Below, piece by piece: positions 24,305 to 33,000 of a stretch of 64,000 nucleotides of DNA (its first letter is position 1; each line of letters begins with the position of its first letter). Position numbers and translations under genes: made by a program. Below the pieces are notes generated by a model. It was given only the letters and a program-made list of their open reading frames with translations, had not been told where the DNA came from and did not search any database. The DNA comes from Thermoplasmata archaeon (GTDB lineage: Archaea; Thermoplasmatota; Thermoplasmata; Lutacidiplasmatales; UBA184): NCBI GenBank assembly GCA_021817245.1, contig JAKAVQ010000012.1, forward strand, positions 1 through 64,000, written 5' to 3'.

Positions 24305-26577
24305 CGGACCTTGGCCCCGGGCGGAACCTCCGCCGACGGGCGCACCGGGAGCCCCGGTCCGAACGCGAGGAGCTCGCCGACCTCCGCGTCCGCCCGCGCG
24401 AGCCGAACGACCGCTCGGGTGCCCACCGACCAGTCCCCGCTCACGGTCACGCTCCGACCGCCGATGTCGACACGGCATCCCCCGCCCGGCAGCGGCGCAC
24501 CGACCCGGCCGACCACGAGGGGGATGGCGGCGAACTCCTCGTAGGAGACCGTTCGGTCGTCGACGCGGGCCCCCGTGACGGGCGCGCCGGTGGCGACCCC
24601 TTCGGGGGGCTCGAGGAGGACCGCGCGCTCTCCGTGGTCGGCGGCGAGCACCATGCCCTGGGACGTCATCCTGCGGATCGTTCGGGGGACCAGGTTCGCA
24701 AGGAACGCGACCCGCTTGCCGACGAGCTCGGCCGGCGCGTACGAGGTCTTCAGGCCGGCGACGACGGTGCGAGGGACCTTCTCGCCGATGTCGACCTCAA
24801 GGACGTAGAGGCGGTCCGCGGCCGGGTGGTCGTTCACGCTCCGGATCGTGCCGGCCCGGATCGAGAGGGCCGTCGCGCCCGTCGCGGCCGACGGGGGGGC
24901 GGCCAGAGGGGGTGGGGCCGTCGCCGGCGCGGCAGCGCCGGGGGCCGCCGGACGCGGAAAGAGGGGGCGAACCTCGCCGAGCGCCTGGCCCGGCGGGGGA
25001 GGTAGGAGCACCCGGTCCCAGTCGCCCGGCGAGGGCGCCTGCGGATACCCGAGCATCCGGTAGACGTCCGCGCTCGAGAACGGGAGGACCGGGGCCAGCC
25101 ACGTCGCGATCGCCTTCAGCCACCATGTCATCTCGTACGCGATCTCGGCGCGACGGGGCTCCTCCGCCCTCCACGGCTTCGCCTCTTGGAACCGGCGGTT
25201 CGCGTCGCGGACCTGGGCCAGGGTCAGGTCGAGGGCCTCCTTGAGGTGGACGAGCTCGTACTCCCGGCCGATCCGCTCGTGGGCGGACGCGATCTCGGCG
25301 CCGGCGCCCCCGGGAGCGTCGTTTCGCCAACCGATCGGTGGGGGCGGGATCCGGCCCCCGTACCGGTCGCGCACGAGGACGAGCGTCCGCTGGACGAGGT
25401 TGCCGTACTGGTTCGCGAGGACCTCTTCCGACAGCTTGCGGAACTCCTCCCAGTCGAGGTCGGTGTCGTGGTTCTGGGGGGCGAGCGCGGTCGCGTAGAA
25501 CCGGATGACGTCGGGCGGGTACTTCTCGAGCAGCGAGGGGATGAACGCCGCTTGGTCCTCGGTACGCGACTTCGAGAGCTTGCTGCCTTGGACGCGCAGC
25601 CACTCGTTCGCCGGGACGTCGTACGGGAGCGCGTACCCCCCCGCTCCGAGGAGCATCCCGGGCCAGATGATGGTGTGATGGAACTTGTTGTCCTTCCCCA
25701 CGAAGTAGTACTGCCGGACGGGCTCGGTCGCGTCCCAGAACCGCCGCCAGGCGTTCGGGTCCCCCGTCCGGATCGCCCACTCCTTCGACGCCGAGAGGTA
25801 CCCGGTGACCGCGTCGAACCAGACGTAGAACCGCTTCGTCTCGTAGCCGTCGAGCGGGATCGGCACGCCCCAGTCGAGGTCCCGGGTGATCGGCGTCGGG
25901 TGGAGCCCCTCGGTGAGGAAGTTCTGGGCCACGCGCAGGGTCCCGGGTCGCCAGTGGGCGCGGCCGCCCAGGAACTCGGCGAGCTTCGGCTGCAGGCGGT
26001 CGAGCTCGAGGTAGAAGTGCTCGGAGGGACGGAACTCGGCGGGGGTGCCGCACAGGGCGCACCGGGGCGCGCCGAGCTGCCGGGGCTCGAGCGGGCGACC
26101 GCACTGGTCGCACTCGTCGCCCCGCGCCGAGTCGAACCCGCAGTGCGGGCAGGTCCCGACGAGGTAGCGGTCGGGGAGGAATCGCCGGTGCTTCGGGCAG
26201 TACGGTCCTTCCTCCGTCCGGCGGCGCACGTAGCCGTTCTCGAGGAGGGCGAGGAACAGCTGCTGGACCGTCCGCTCGTGGACGATCGTGTGGGTGTGCG
26301 TGTAGAGGTCGTAGGAGAATCCGAGCTTCTCGAACGCCGCCCGGTTCACCGCGTGGTACCGCTCGGCGATCTCCTGCGGGCCGACACCCTCCTTCTCCGC
26401 CGTGACGAGCGCCGGCGTGCCGTGCATGTCGGAGCCCGACACCATCAGCACCTCGTGCCCGCGCAGGCGATGGTACCGGGCGAACGTGTCGCCCGGCAGG
26501 TACGCGCCCGCGAGGTGGCCGAGGTGGAACGGGCCGTTCGAGTACGGCCACGCGATGCCGACGAAGATCCGGTCCAC
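24301..26577 (-). CDS. metG: Methionyl-tRNA synthetase with C-terminal tRNA-binding OB domain
   Basis: A 758-residue class I synthetase charging tRNA-Met. HIGH is present as FHLGHLAGAYLPGD (residues 18-31), the zinc knuckles as CPHCG..CDQCG and CALCG, and KMSKS as KLSKS (about residue 330). About residues 605-700 form an EMAP/Trbp111-like OB domain (IRSVNDHPAADRLYVLEVDIGEK, and SQGMVLAA). Beyond it lies a further 80-90 residue beta-rich extension (VSYEEFAAIPLVVGRVGAP to the end) that I do not know from standard MetRS. The GTG at 26577 gives the exact start VDRIFVGIAWPYSNG. It is followed by a coupled PHP gene. Confidence 0.93.
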   Translation of the reverse strand: MDRIFVGIAWPYSNGPFHLGHLAGAYLPGDTFARYHRLRGHEVLMVSGSDMHGTPALVTAEKEGVGPQEIAERYHAVNRAAFEKLGFSYDLYTHTHTIVHERTVQQLFLALLENGYVRRRTEEGPYCPKHRRFLPDRYLVGTCPHCGFDSARGDECDQCGRPLEPRQLGAPRCALCGTPAEFRPSEHFYLELDRLQPKLAEFLGGRAHWRPGTLRVAQNFLTEGLHPTPITRDLDWGVPIPLDGYETKRFYVWFDAVTGYLSASKEWAIRTGDPNAWRRFWDATEPVRQYYFVGKDNKFHHTIIWPGMLLGAGGYALPYDVPANEWLRVQGSKLSKSRTEDQAAFIPSLLEKYPPDVIRFYATALAPQNHDTDLDWEEFRKLSEEVLANQYGNLVQRTLVLVRDRYGGRIPPPPIGWRNDAPGGAGAEIASAHERIGREYELVHLKEALDLTLAQVRDANRRFQEAKPWRAEEPRRAEIAYEMTWWLKAIATWLAPVLPFSSADVYRMLGYPQAPSPGDWDRVLLPPPPGQALGEVRPLFPRPAAPGAAAPATAPPPLAAPPSAATGATALSIRAGTIRSVNDHPAADRLYVLEVDIGEKVPRTVVAGLKTSYAPAELVGKRVAFLANLVPRTIRRMTSQGMVLAADHGERAVLLEPPEGVATGAPVTGARVDDRTVSYEEFAAIPLVVGRVGAPLPGGGCRVDIGGRSVTVSGDWSVGTRAVVRLARADAEVGELLAFGPGLPVRPSAEVPPGAKVR

Positions 26578-26727
26578 GGTCGGGGCCTCGAGGCTCTCCC
26601 GAGCCCATCCCCGACCTAAGGGTTTCGAGGGTCTGCGCAGGAGAGGGCGCCCGCTCCCCACCGGCCCGGGATCGACGGCGGGAGACCCCCGGCCGACCGC
26701 GTTCGAAGGCCCGGTCGCTCGCATCGA

Positions 26728-26735
26728 CTTTATTG
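26728..26735 (+). promoter_or_regulatory. TATA-like box for thyX
   Basis: CTTTATTG, 25-32 bases before the ATG at 26760. Confidence 0.5.
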
Positions 26736-26759
26736 GGCCCACCGCCTCCCCACGGTGCC

Positions 26760-27668
26760 ATGGACGCGGAGGAGCGACCGATGGTCCGACCCGTCGTTCC
26801 CGAGGCCGACCGGTTGATCGGCGTGCGGCGCCCGGTCCTCACCCACGGGTTCGTCGCTCTCGTCGATTACATGGGCAACGACGCCGCGATCGTCCAGGCG
26901 GCACGGGTGTCGTACGGCCAGGGCACGAAGAGCGTCCGGGACGACCGGGGACTCGTCCGGTACCTCCTGCGCCACCGGCACACCACCCCGTTCGAGATGG
27001 TGGAGTACAAGTTTCTCGTCCGGTTGCCGATCTTCGTCGCCCGGCAGTTCATCCGCCATCGCAGCGGCTCCTTCAACGAGTATTCGGCAAGGTATTCCAT
27101 CGTTCCGGACGAGTACGAGGTCCCCCCGCCCGAGGAGGTCCGCCACCAGTCGACGCGCAACCGCCAGGGCCGCGGCGATCCGCTGCCCCCGGAGGCGGTC
27201 GAGCGGTTCCGGTCCGACCTCGACCGGGTCTCCCAGGACGCCTACGCCACCTACTCGCGCGCCCTCGCCGACGGGGTGGCGCGGGAGACCGCACGCCTCG
27301 TCCTCCCGGTCGCCTACTACACGCAGTGGTACTGGAAGACGAACCTCTGGAACCTCTTCCACTTCCTGCGACTCCGCCTCGACCCGCACGCCCAGGAGGA
27401 GATCCGCCTCTACGCGGCCGAGATCGCCCGCCTCGCCCGCGTCGTCTGCCCCGTGGCGTTCGAGGCGTTCGACGAGTTCGAGCTCGCCGCGATAGGGTTC
27501 GGGCGCCGGGAGCTCGTCGCGCTCCGCGCGCTCCTCGACGGCAAGACCCCCACCGAGGCGTGCGGGTCGGCCGGTCTTCCGCTCGTCCGGGACGACGGCC
27601 GACCTATGACGAGCGGCGAAGGCGTCGAGTTCCTCGAGAAGCTCGAACGCGTGCGGCGCGCGGAGTGA
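26760..27668 (+). CDS. thyX: Flavin-dependent thymidylate synthase
   Basis: A 302-residue protein with the ThyX signature RHRSGSFNEYSARYS (about residues 100-114) that binds FAD and dUMP. It makes dTMP from dUMP with methylene-tetrahydrofolate or an archaeal pterin and NADPH. Other conserved parts are HTTPFEMVEYKFLVRLPIFVARQ and ARLVLPVAYYTQWYWKTNLWNLFHFLRLR. The last 50 residues (after about 250) form an extra tail. The start at 26760 follows a TATA-like box at leaderless spacing. It is monocistronic. Confidence 0.95.
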   Translation: MDAEERPMVRPVVPEADRLIGVRRPVLTHGFVALVDYMGNDAAIVQAARVSYGQGTKSVRDDRGLVRYLLRHRHTTPFEMVEYKFLVRLPIFVARQFIRHRSGSFNEYSARYSIVPDEYEVPPPEEVRHQSTRNRQGRGDPLPPEAVERFRSDLDRVSQDAYATYSRALADGVARETARLVLPVAYYTQWYWKTNLWNLFHFLRLRLDPHAQEEIRLYAAEIARLARVVCPVAFEAFDEFELAAIGFGRRELVALRALLDGKTPTEACGSAGLPLVRDDGRPMTSGEGVEFLEKLERVRRAE

Positions 27669-27680
27669 CCTGCCCTCAAC

Positions 27681-27688
27681 GGTATAGG
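27681..27688 (+). promoter_or_regulatory. TATA-like box for the aldehyde dehydrogenase gene
   Basis: GGTATAGG, 22-29 bases before the ATG at 27710. Confidence 0.5.
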
Positions 27689-27709
27689 TCCCGGGGGTCT
27701 CGGGCCTCC

Positions 27710-29200
27710 ATGCCGGCCTCGGGTACCCACGGTCTCTTCCTCGACAACGCGATCGTCCCGCCCGGCGACCGACCGACGCTCGACGTCGTCGACCCGGCCG
27801 ACGGTTCGCCCGTCGGAAAGGTCGCCCGGGGAAGCCGGGACGACGCGCGGGCCGCGATGGACTCTTGCGCGGCCGCGCAACCGAAGTGGGAGGCGGTCGG
27901 CGCCGCGGCCCGCGCGAAGATCCTCCTCCGGGCGGCCGAGGGCCTCCGGGCGAGGAAGGAGGAGCTCGCGCGGCTCGTCACCCGCGAGATGGGCAAGGTG
28001 CTCTACGAGAGCCGCTCGGAGGTCGACGGGGCGGCCGACAACTTCGACTACTACGCGGCGTTCGCGAGGACGCTCTCGGGCGAGGAGGTCGCGGGGCTCC
28101 CGGCCGGTGAGACCGTCCGGCTCGTGTGGGTGCCGCGCGGGGTCGTGGTCGGGATCACGCCCTGGAATTTCCCCGCCGCCACCGTCACCCGGAAGATCGC
28201 GCCCGCGCTCCTCGGCGGGAACACGCTGGTGCTGAAGCCGTCGAGCAACACGCCGCTCTCCTCCCTCCTGATCGCGGAGGTGCTGCGCGACGCCGGACTT
28301 CCGCCCGGGGTCCTCAACGTCGTGCCCGGTGCGGGCGCCGAGGTCGGGCCCGCGCTCCTCCAGCACCCCGCGTGCAGCACGGTCACCCTTACCGGATCGA
28401 CCGCGAGCGGCGTCGAGGTCCTGCGCCAGGCCGCCCCGGGGGTCGTCAAGTGCCTCCTCGAGCTCGGCGGCAAGGCCCCGGTCCTCGTGCACCGGGACGC
28501 CGACCTCGACTGGGCGGCGCGCGCGACCGTCTGGGCGCGGTACTGGAACGCCGGCCAGGCGTGCATCGCCGCGGAGCGCTGCTACGTCGACCGCGCGGTC
28601 GCCGAACCGTTCCGCCAGAAGGTCGCCGCGCTGGTCGCGAGGCTGCGTGTCGGCCCGGGCCTCGGCGGCGGTGTGGACATGGGCCCGCTCTACTCGCTTT
28701 CGGCCCGCGACTCGGTCGCGAAGGACGTCGTGGCCGCCGTCGACGGGGGGGCGAAGGTCGTGGTCGGCGGGGGGCCTCCGAAGGGAGCCGCCTACGAACG
28801 CGGCGCGTACTACCTTCCGACCGTCCTCGGCGAGGTGGAGGACGGCAACCCCGTCGCGCGCGAGGAGGTCTTCGGCCCCGTGCTCCCGCTCCTCACCTAC
28901 CGCGACTGGGACGAAGCGATCCGGCGGGCCAACGAGAGCCGCTACGGGCTCTCGAGCTACGTCTTCACGCGCGACCTCGCCCTCGCCGAGAAGGCGATCC
29001 GCGAGATCCGCTTCGGGGAGACCTACGTCAACCGCGTCGGCCCCGAGAGCCCCCAGGGCTACCACGCCGGTTTCCGCCAGAGCGGGCTCGGCGGGGAGGG
29101 GACCGTCTGGGGCGTGCGCGACTACCTCCAGTTGAAGACGGTCTACGTCGACTGGAAGGACCCGCACGCGGCGGACTACTTCCTTCCCTATCCGGACTAG
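27710..29200 (+). CDS. NAD(P)-dependent aldehyde dehydrogenase (AldA/glyceraldehyde dehydrogenase-like)
   Basis: A 496-residue ALDH-superfamily enzyme. Catalytic Glu251 (LLELGGKAP) and Cys285 (GQACIAAERC) are present, with GITPWNFP, LKPSSNTPLSS, TGSTASG and EVFGPVLPLL. The C-terminal pattern PQGYHAGFRQSGLGGEGTVWG resembles lactaldehyde dehydrogenase (AldA) and the Thermoplasma glyceraldehyde dehydrogenase. It oxidises an aldehyde to its acid. A glycerate kinase gene lies convergent with a 4-base overlap, which suggests glyceraldehyde as substrate; an alternative is 2-oxoglutarate semialdehyde from the hydroxyproline genes 10 kb away. The start follows a TATA-like box. Confidence 0.85.
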   Translation: MPASGTHGLFLDNAIVPPGDRPTLDVVDPADGSPVGKVARGSRDDARAAMDSCAAAQPKWEAVGAAARAKILLRAAEGLRARKEELARLVTREMGKVLYESRSEVDGAADNFDYYAAFARTLSGEEVAGLPAGETVRLVWVPRGVVVGITPWNFPAATVTRKIAPALLGGNTLVLKPSSNTPLSSLLIAEVLRDAGLPPGVLNVVPGAGAEVGPALLQHPACSTVTLTGSTASGVEVLRQAAPGVVKCLLELGGKAPVLVHRDADLDWAARATVWARYWNAGQACIAAERCYVDRAVAEPFRQKVAALVARLRVGPGLGGGVDMGPLYSLSARDSVAKDVVAAVDGGAKVVVGGGPPKGAAYERGAYYLPTVLGEVEDGNPVAREEVFGPVLPLLTYRDWDEAIRRANESRYGLSSYVFTRDLALAEKAIREIRFGETYVNRVGPESPQGYHAGFRQSGLGGEGTVWGVRDYLQLKTVYVDWKDPHAADYFLPYPD

Positions 29201-30759
29201 CGGCGCTTGGCCCGCGGACGCGGCCCCGACCGCGGGTCGTCCGCCTCGAACGGCACGAGGGCGTCCCAGTACGGGCGGCCATGCTTGGGAGCCGGACCGA
29301 ACGCCCGGAACCCGACCCCGCTCCGTTCGAACCAAGCGAGCTGGGACGCCGAGAACCGGCCGTGAGGGGCCGGGAACTCCCAGTGCTCGGGGCCCCTCAC
29401 GACCTCCTCGCGGCCGGCCATCTCGTACCGCGCGCGATCGGCAGGCGCCGCCCGGCCGAGCCCGACGTGGAGGTCCATGACGTTCGTGCCGGTCGCCCCG
29501 GTCTTGAGAAGGGTACCGAGCCGGTCGAGCGCCGCGTAGGCGGAGTGGGTCGAGCGGGCTTTCTCGAGGTCGACACCGCGGCGGGTCGCCTCGGCCCAGG
29601 ACCGGCCATCGACCCAACCGCCGGCCGCGTCGGTCGGTCCGTCGATCCCGTCGCTGCCGGCGGAGAGGACGAGAGCGTCCCGGCCCGCGATCGGCCGGGC
29701 GGCGGTGATCGCGAACTCCTGGTTGCGTCCCCCCCGGCCGGGGTGCGGGCCGAGCGTCACGGTCGTCTCGCCGCCGGCAAGGAGCGCGACGGAGCCCGCC
29801 CGGTGCATCGCCCTCGGAGCGACGAGCATCCTCGCGAAGCGCACCGCCGCCGCCGCCGTCTCCCCCGTCACCGGTCGCGGCACGACCGACGTCGAGTATC
29901 CGCGGCGCCGCGCCTCGGCGGCCGCGGCGACGAGCGCGATGCGGTTCGTCGCGCCGAGCACGAACGGCGCTCCCGTAAGGCGACGATCGCCGGGCTTCGG
30001 CGTTTCGGGATGCTGCCCCGCGGCCCCGTCGCGCAAGCGGTCGAGGACCCTCCGGGGCAATCGGTCCGCGAAGCCGTACCGGCGGAGGACGGCGATCGCG
30101 TCGGCGAACGTTGAGGGGTCCGGTACGGTCGGGCCGGAAGCGATGTCCTCGGGGGCGTCCCCGACGACGTCGCTGATCGCGAGCGTTCCGTAGGCCCGGC
30201 AGCCCCGCGCCGCGGCGAGTTGTCCCCCTTTGAGCTTCGAGAGATGGCGACGGATCGTGTTCATCTCCCCGATCGGGGCCCCGGAACCGAGGAGGAGCTC
30301 CGTCGTACGTCCAAGGTCCCCCGGGGTGAGGCCTTCCGCCGCCACCTCCGCGGTCGCGGACCCTCCTCCCGAGAGCAGGACGACAAGGAGGTCGGACGGT
30401 TCGAGACGCCTGACGACGTCGAGAAGCTTCGCTCCCGCCGCGAAGCTCCCCTCGCCCGGCACCGGATGCTCCCCGAAGGCGACCCGCCCCCCTATCCGGG
30501 GCGCCGGATAGCCCCGGGGTGCGACCGCGATCCCCTCCGCCGTTCCTCGGGCGACCGAGAGGGCCGCATCAAGCATCGGGCCGGCCGCCTTGCCGATCGC
30601 GACGAACCGAAGGCGCCCGCCGGTCTCGAGCCGAAGCAAGCGATGTCCGAGGCGGACCCGGGCTCCCCCGACGAAGAGTTCCCGGCGCACCGCCCGGCCG
30701 GGGTCGACCGCGCGGACCCCCGCTCGCAGAATCGCCCGCGCGTCAGAAGCGAGGGTCAT
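29197..30759 (-). CDS. Glycerate 2-kinase (MOFRL/GckA type) with C-terminal extension
   Basis: A 520-residue protein. About residues 1-440 match the glycerate kinase type forming 2-phosphoglycerate: FVAIGKAAGPMLDAAL, LVVLLSGGGSATAEV, EMNTIRRHLSKLKGGQLA, ISDVVGDAPEDIASGPTVPD, LLAGGETTVTLG..GRGGRNQEFA, SAGSDGIDGPTDAAGG and GATGTNVMDLHVGL. These enzymes usually end at this last motif. Here about 80 further residues continue in frame (including SQLAWFERSGVGFRAFG), an apparent fused small domain of unknown function. It overlaps the upstream FAD oxidoreductase gene by 17 bases, so they are an operon. It is the likely lower step of a non-phosphorylating Entner-Doudoroff pathway. Confidence 0.88.
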   Translation of the reverse strand: MTLASDARAILRAGVRAVDPGRAVRRELFVGGARVRLGHRLLRLETGGRLRFVAIGKAAGPMLDAALSVARGTAEGIAVAPRGYPAPRIGGRVAFGEHPVPGEGSFAAGAKLLDVVRRLEPSDLLVVLLSGGGSATAEVAAEGLTPGDLGRTTELLLGSGAPIGEMNTIRRHLSKLKGGQLAAARGCRAYGTLAISDVVGDAPEDIASGPTVPDPSTFADAIAVLRRYGFADRLPRRVLDRLRDGAAGQHPETPKPGDRRLTGAPFVLGATNRIALVAAAAEARRRGYSTSVVPRPVTGETAAAAVRFARMLVAPRAMHRAGSVALLAGGETTVTLGPHPGRGGRNQEFAITAARPIAGRDALVLSAGSDGIDGPTDAAGGWVDGRSWAEATRRGVDLEKARSTHSAYAALDRLGTLLKTGATGTNVMDLHVGLGRAAPADRARYEMAGREEVVRGPEHWEFPAPHGRFSASQLAWFERSGVGFRAFGPAPKHGRPYWDALVPFEADDPRSGPRPRAKRR

Positions 30760-31939
30760 CGCCGGCCTCGAGCGTGAACCCGGGCCGCGGACGGAACTCC
30801 GGGTACGGGATCGGGAACCGGCCGGGGTCGACGGCCTCGAGCGCCTCCCGCTCCGAGGAGGGACCGTCGCCGACCGACAGAAGGGCCGCGAGCCGTCGGG
30901 CGACGCCACCCGCGCGCATGACACCGAAACCGTTGAACCCGGTCATCGCGTACAACCCGGTGGCTCCGGGGACCGCGCCGACCAGCGGGCGGCGGTCCGG
31001 TGTCGACACGCAGACGCCGGCCCACGCACGGACGAGCTCGGCGTCGGCCCAGCCCGGAAGGCGCTCCTCGAACGTCTGGGCGAGGTGTTCCACGAACTCG
31101 GGATCTCCGCCGGAGTTGAACCGCTCGGGGTCGACCTCGACGAGCTGAGTACCATCGCCGGCGAGAATGCGGCCGTTCGACTCCGGCCGTACGTAAACGT
31201 CCCGGTCGATGTCGTGGACCGAGGGGAACAAAGGGGCCGGAGCCGAGGGCTTCAGCACGGCCGCCTGGGTCCGGTACGGCACGAGCGGGAGTGGGCGCCC
31301 CAGAGCGTGGCTCAGCCGCTTCGACCAGGCCCCGGCAGCGAGGACGCACCGGGGAGACCGTACCGACCGCCCCGAGACCCGGAGCGTCCAGGCCCCTCCG
31401 TCACGTACCGGTGGGTCGAACGGGACGCCCAGCCAGAAGTCGACCTCGGAACCCCGGGCGGACTCGGCGTAGATCTCCGCCATCGTGCTCGGCGTGACGA
31501 CGGCGTCGTCCGCTCCGAGGATCGCGGCCCGAACGCCGTCGAACCGCCCCCACGGCACGTGCCGCTCGAGCGCCTCGGCGTCGACCTCGGAGACGCGGAC
31601 GCCCCACTGCCGAAGGCGGTGGACCGCCCGGCGCACCGGTTCGACCGCGGTCTCCTCCCGGGTCCACCGGGCGAAGCCGTTGACCGAGTACGCCGACGGG
31701 TCGTGCCGGGCGGCGAGGGACGCGTACTCGGCCTTCGAGTCGCGGGTGACCTCGACATCGAACCGGTTCCACAGCTGTTCCGTGACGATGCCGGCGGCCC
31801 GGCCGGTCGCGCCCGCCGCGGTCGTCCGGGGGTCGACGACCACGACCCGGCCCACCCGGCGGGCCGCGAGGTGGTAGGCCAGCGCGCACCCGGCGATGCC
31901 GGCCCCCAGGACGAGCACGTCGGCCCGGTCGATCGTCAC
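30743..31939 (-). CDS. FAD-dependent amino-acid oxidase/dehydrogenase (DAO family)
   Basis: A 398-residue flavoprotein. N-terminal VLVLGAGIAGCALAYHLA (residues 8-25) is the dinucleotide-binding motif, followed by VVVVDPRTTAAGATGRAAG and a C-terminal WAGVCVSTPDRRPLVGAVPGATGLYAMTGFNGFG typical of sarcosine/glycine/proline oxidases of the DAO family. It oxidises a secondary or alpha amine (or 2-hydroxy acid); the substrate is unknown. GTG at 31939 starts just before the conserved strand. CTATAATC at 31969-31962 is a well-placed TATA box. It is co-transcribed with the glycerate kinase (17-base overlap), a link not explained by known pathways. Confidence 0.8.
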   Translation of the reverse strand: MTIDRADVLVLGAGIAGCALAYHLAARRVGRVVVVDPRTTAAGATGRAAGIVTEQLWNRFDVEVTRDSKAEYASLAARHDPSAYSVNGFARWTREETAVEPVRRAVHRLRQWGVRVSEVDAEALERHVPWGRFDGVRAAILGADDAVVTPSTMAEIYAESARGSEVDFWLGVPFDPPVRDGGAWTLRVSGRSVRSPRCVLAAGAWSKRLSHALGRPLPLVPYRTQAAVLKPSAPAPLFPSVHDIDRDVYVRPESNGRILAGDGTQLVEVDPERFNSGGDPEFVEHLAQTFEERLPGWADAELVRAWAGVCVSTPDRRPLVGAVPGATGLYAMTGFNGFGVMRAGGVARRLAALLSVGDGPSSEREALEAVDPGRFPIPYPEFRPRPGFTLEAGDDPRF

Positions 31940-31961
31940 GGGCCCTCGGAGGGCGCCATCC

Positions 31962-31969
31962 GATTATAG
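31962..31969 (-). promoter_or_regulatory. TATA box for the FAD oxidoreductase-glycerate kinase operon
   Basis: CTATAATC on the minus strand, 23-30 bases before the GTG at 31939. Confidence 0.6.
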
Positions 31970-31976
31970 CCGTTGG

Positions 31977-32900
31977 TCAGTACTGAGGCTTCGCCCTCTG
32001 GTAGGCGTCGCGCAAGGCCTGCGTGTCGACGTGCGTGTAGATCTGCGTCGTGGCGACCGACGCGTGGCCGAGCAGCTTCTGGATGTAGCGTATATCACAA
32101 CCTCGGGACAGGAGCGCGGTCGCGAGCGTGTGCCGAAGCATGTGCGGCGTCACGCGCCGTGGGATCCCGGCCCGCTGGGCGGCGCGCCGGACGATCCGCT
32201 CGACGGTCACCGACCCCACGGGAAACAGCCGCAGGCTCGACGCACCCGAGATCGTGCGGTCCGCGAGGTAGCGGTCGATCGCGGCGCGCGTGCGGTCCTC
32301 GAGCACGACCTCGCGGTCCTTGTCGCCCTTGCCCGATCGGACGTGGAGGATGTTGCGCTCGAACTCGATGTCCTCGAGCTGGAGGTGGCAGAGCTCGCCG
32401 ACCCTTAGCCCGACGAACGCGAGGACGTGAACGATCGCGTTGTCCCGGGGCGACTCCGTCACCGCCTCGAAGAGGCGGTGCATCTCCTCCTCCGTGAGGT
32501 ATCGCGGCAACCGCTCGGGACGACGGGGCGGCTCGAGCTGGTCCGCGACCGAGTAGCCGAAGCTGCGGAAGAGGCAGGTCAGGCCTCGCACGGTCGTGTA
32601 GACCGAGTTCTTCGAGTAGTGCCGCTGGAGGACGAGGTACTCGCGGAACGCCTCGAGGTCGCGGAGCGTTACCTCGTCGAGCGGCTTCTGCGCGAACGAC
32701 AGGAACGTCCGGGCGATGTGCCCGTACTGCTTCACGGTGCAGGGACTGCGTTCCTGCGCCTGGAGCATGCGCTGGAAGCGCTCGACGAGATCCGGGACGC
32801 TGAACCCGCCCGCTCCGCCCGGCCCGCCCGGTCCGCCGGGGGGACCGCGAGTTCGCCGGAGCACGGCCGAGGACCGCGAGAAAGAAGTCGACGATGCCAT
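31977..32900 (-). CDS. xerA: XerA-type tyrosine recombinase
   Basis: A 307-residue recombinase for chromosome dimer resolution at dif. Core-binding domain at about residues 35-115 (QERSPCTVKQYGHIARTFLSF). The catalytic domain shows GLRVGEL (Arg), the beta-hairpin HVRSGKGDKDREV (Lys), HMLRHTLATALLSRG (His, Arg), LLGHASVATTQIYTHV (His, Tyr). The N-terminal 32 residues hold a collagen-like low-complexity run GPPGGPGGPGGAGG. It is the chromosomal XerA by length and motif spacing, unlike the two island recombinases in this window. A TATA-like element lies at 32934-32925. It is divergent from ttuA. Confidence 0.9.
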   Translation of the reverse strand: MASSTSFSRSSAVLRRTRGPPGGPGGPGGAGGFSVPDLVERFQRMLQAQERSPCTVKQYGHIARTFLSFAQKPLDEVTLRDLEAFREYLVLQRHYSKNSVYTTVRGLTCLFRSFGYSVADQLEPPRRPERLPRYLTEEEMHRLFEAVTESPRDNAIVHVLAFVGLRVGELCHLQLEDIEFERNILHVRSGKGDKDREVVLEDRTRAAIDRYLADRTISGASSLRLFPVGSVTVERIVRRAAQRAGIPRRVTPHMLRHTLATALLSRGCDIRYIQKLLGHASVATTQIYTHVDTQALRDAYQRAKPQY

Positions 32901-32924
32901 CGAAGGCAGTTTGGCCGGAGTTTG

Positions 32925-32934
32925 CCTAATAATC
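32925..32934 (-). promoter_or_regulatory. TATA-like box for xerA
   Basis: GATTATTAGG on the minus strand, 25-34 bases before the ATG at 32900. Confidence 0.45.
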
Positions 32935-32971
32935 GTATGTGCCCAGTGGAAGGGTGGGCTCCGGTCTCTCC

Positions 32972-32980
32972 TCAAATAGG
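32972..32980 (+). promoter_or_regulatory. TATA-like box for ttuA operon
   Basis: TCAAATAGG, 21-29 bases before the GTG at 33001. Confidence 0.45.
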
Positions 32981-33000
32981 GCGTCGGGGTTGACGACCTC

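Noticed and set aside
29197-29460. The glycerate kinase tail as a separate gene
   Set aside because: It is in frame without a stop and no start codon with a ribosome binding site precedes it, so a fusion is simpler.
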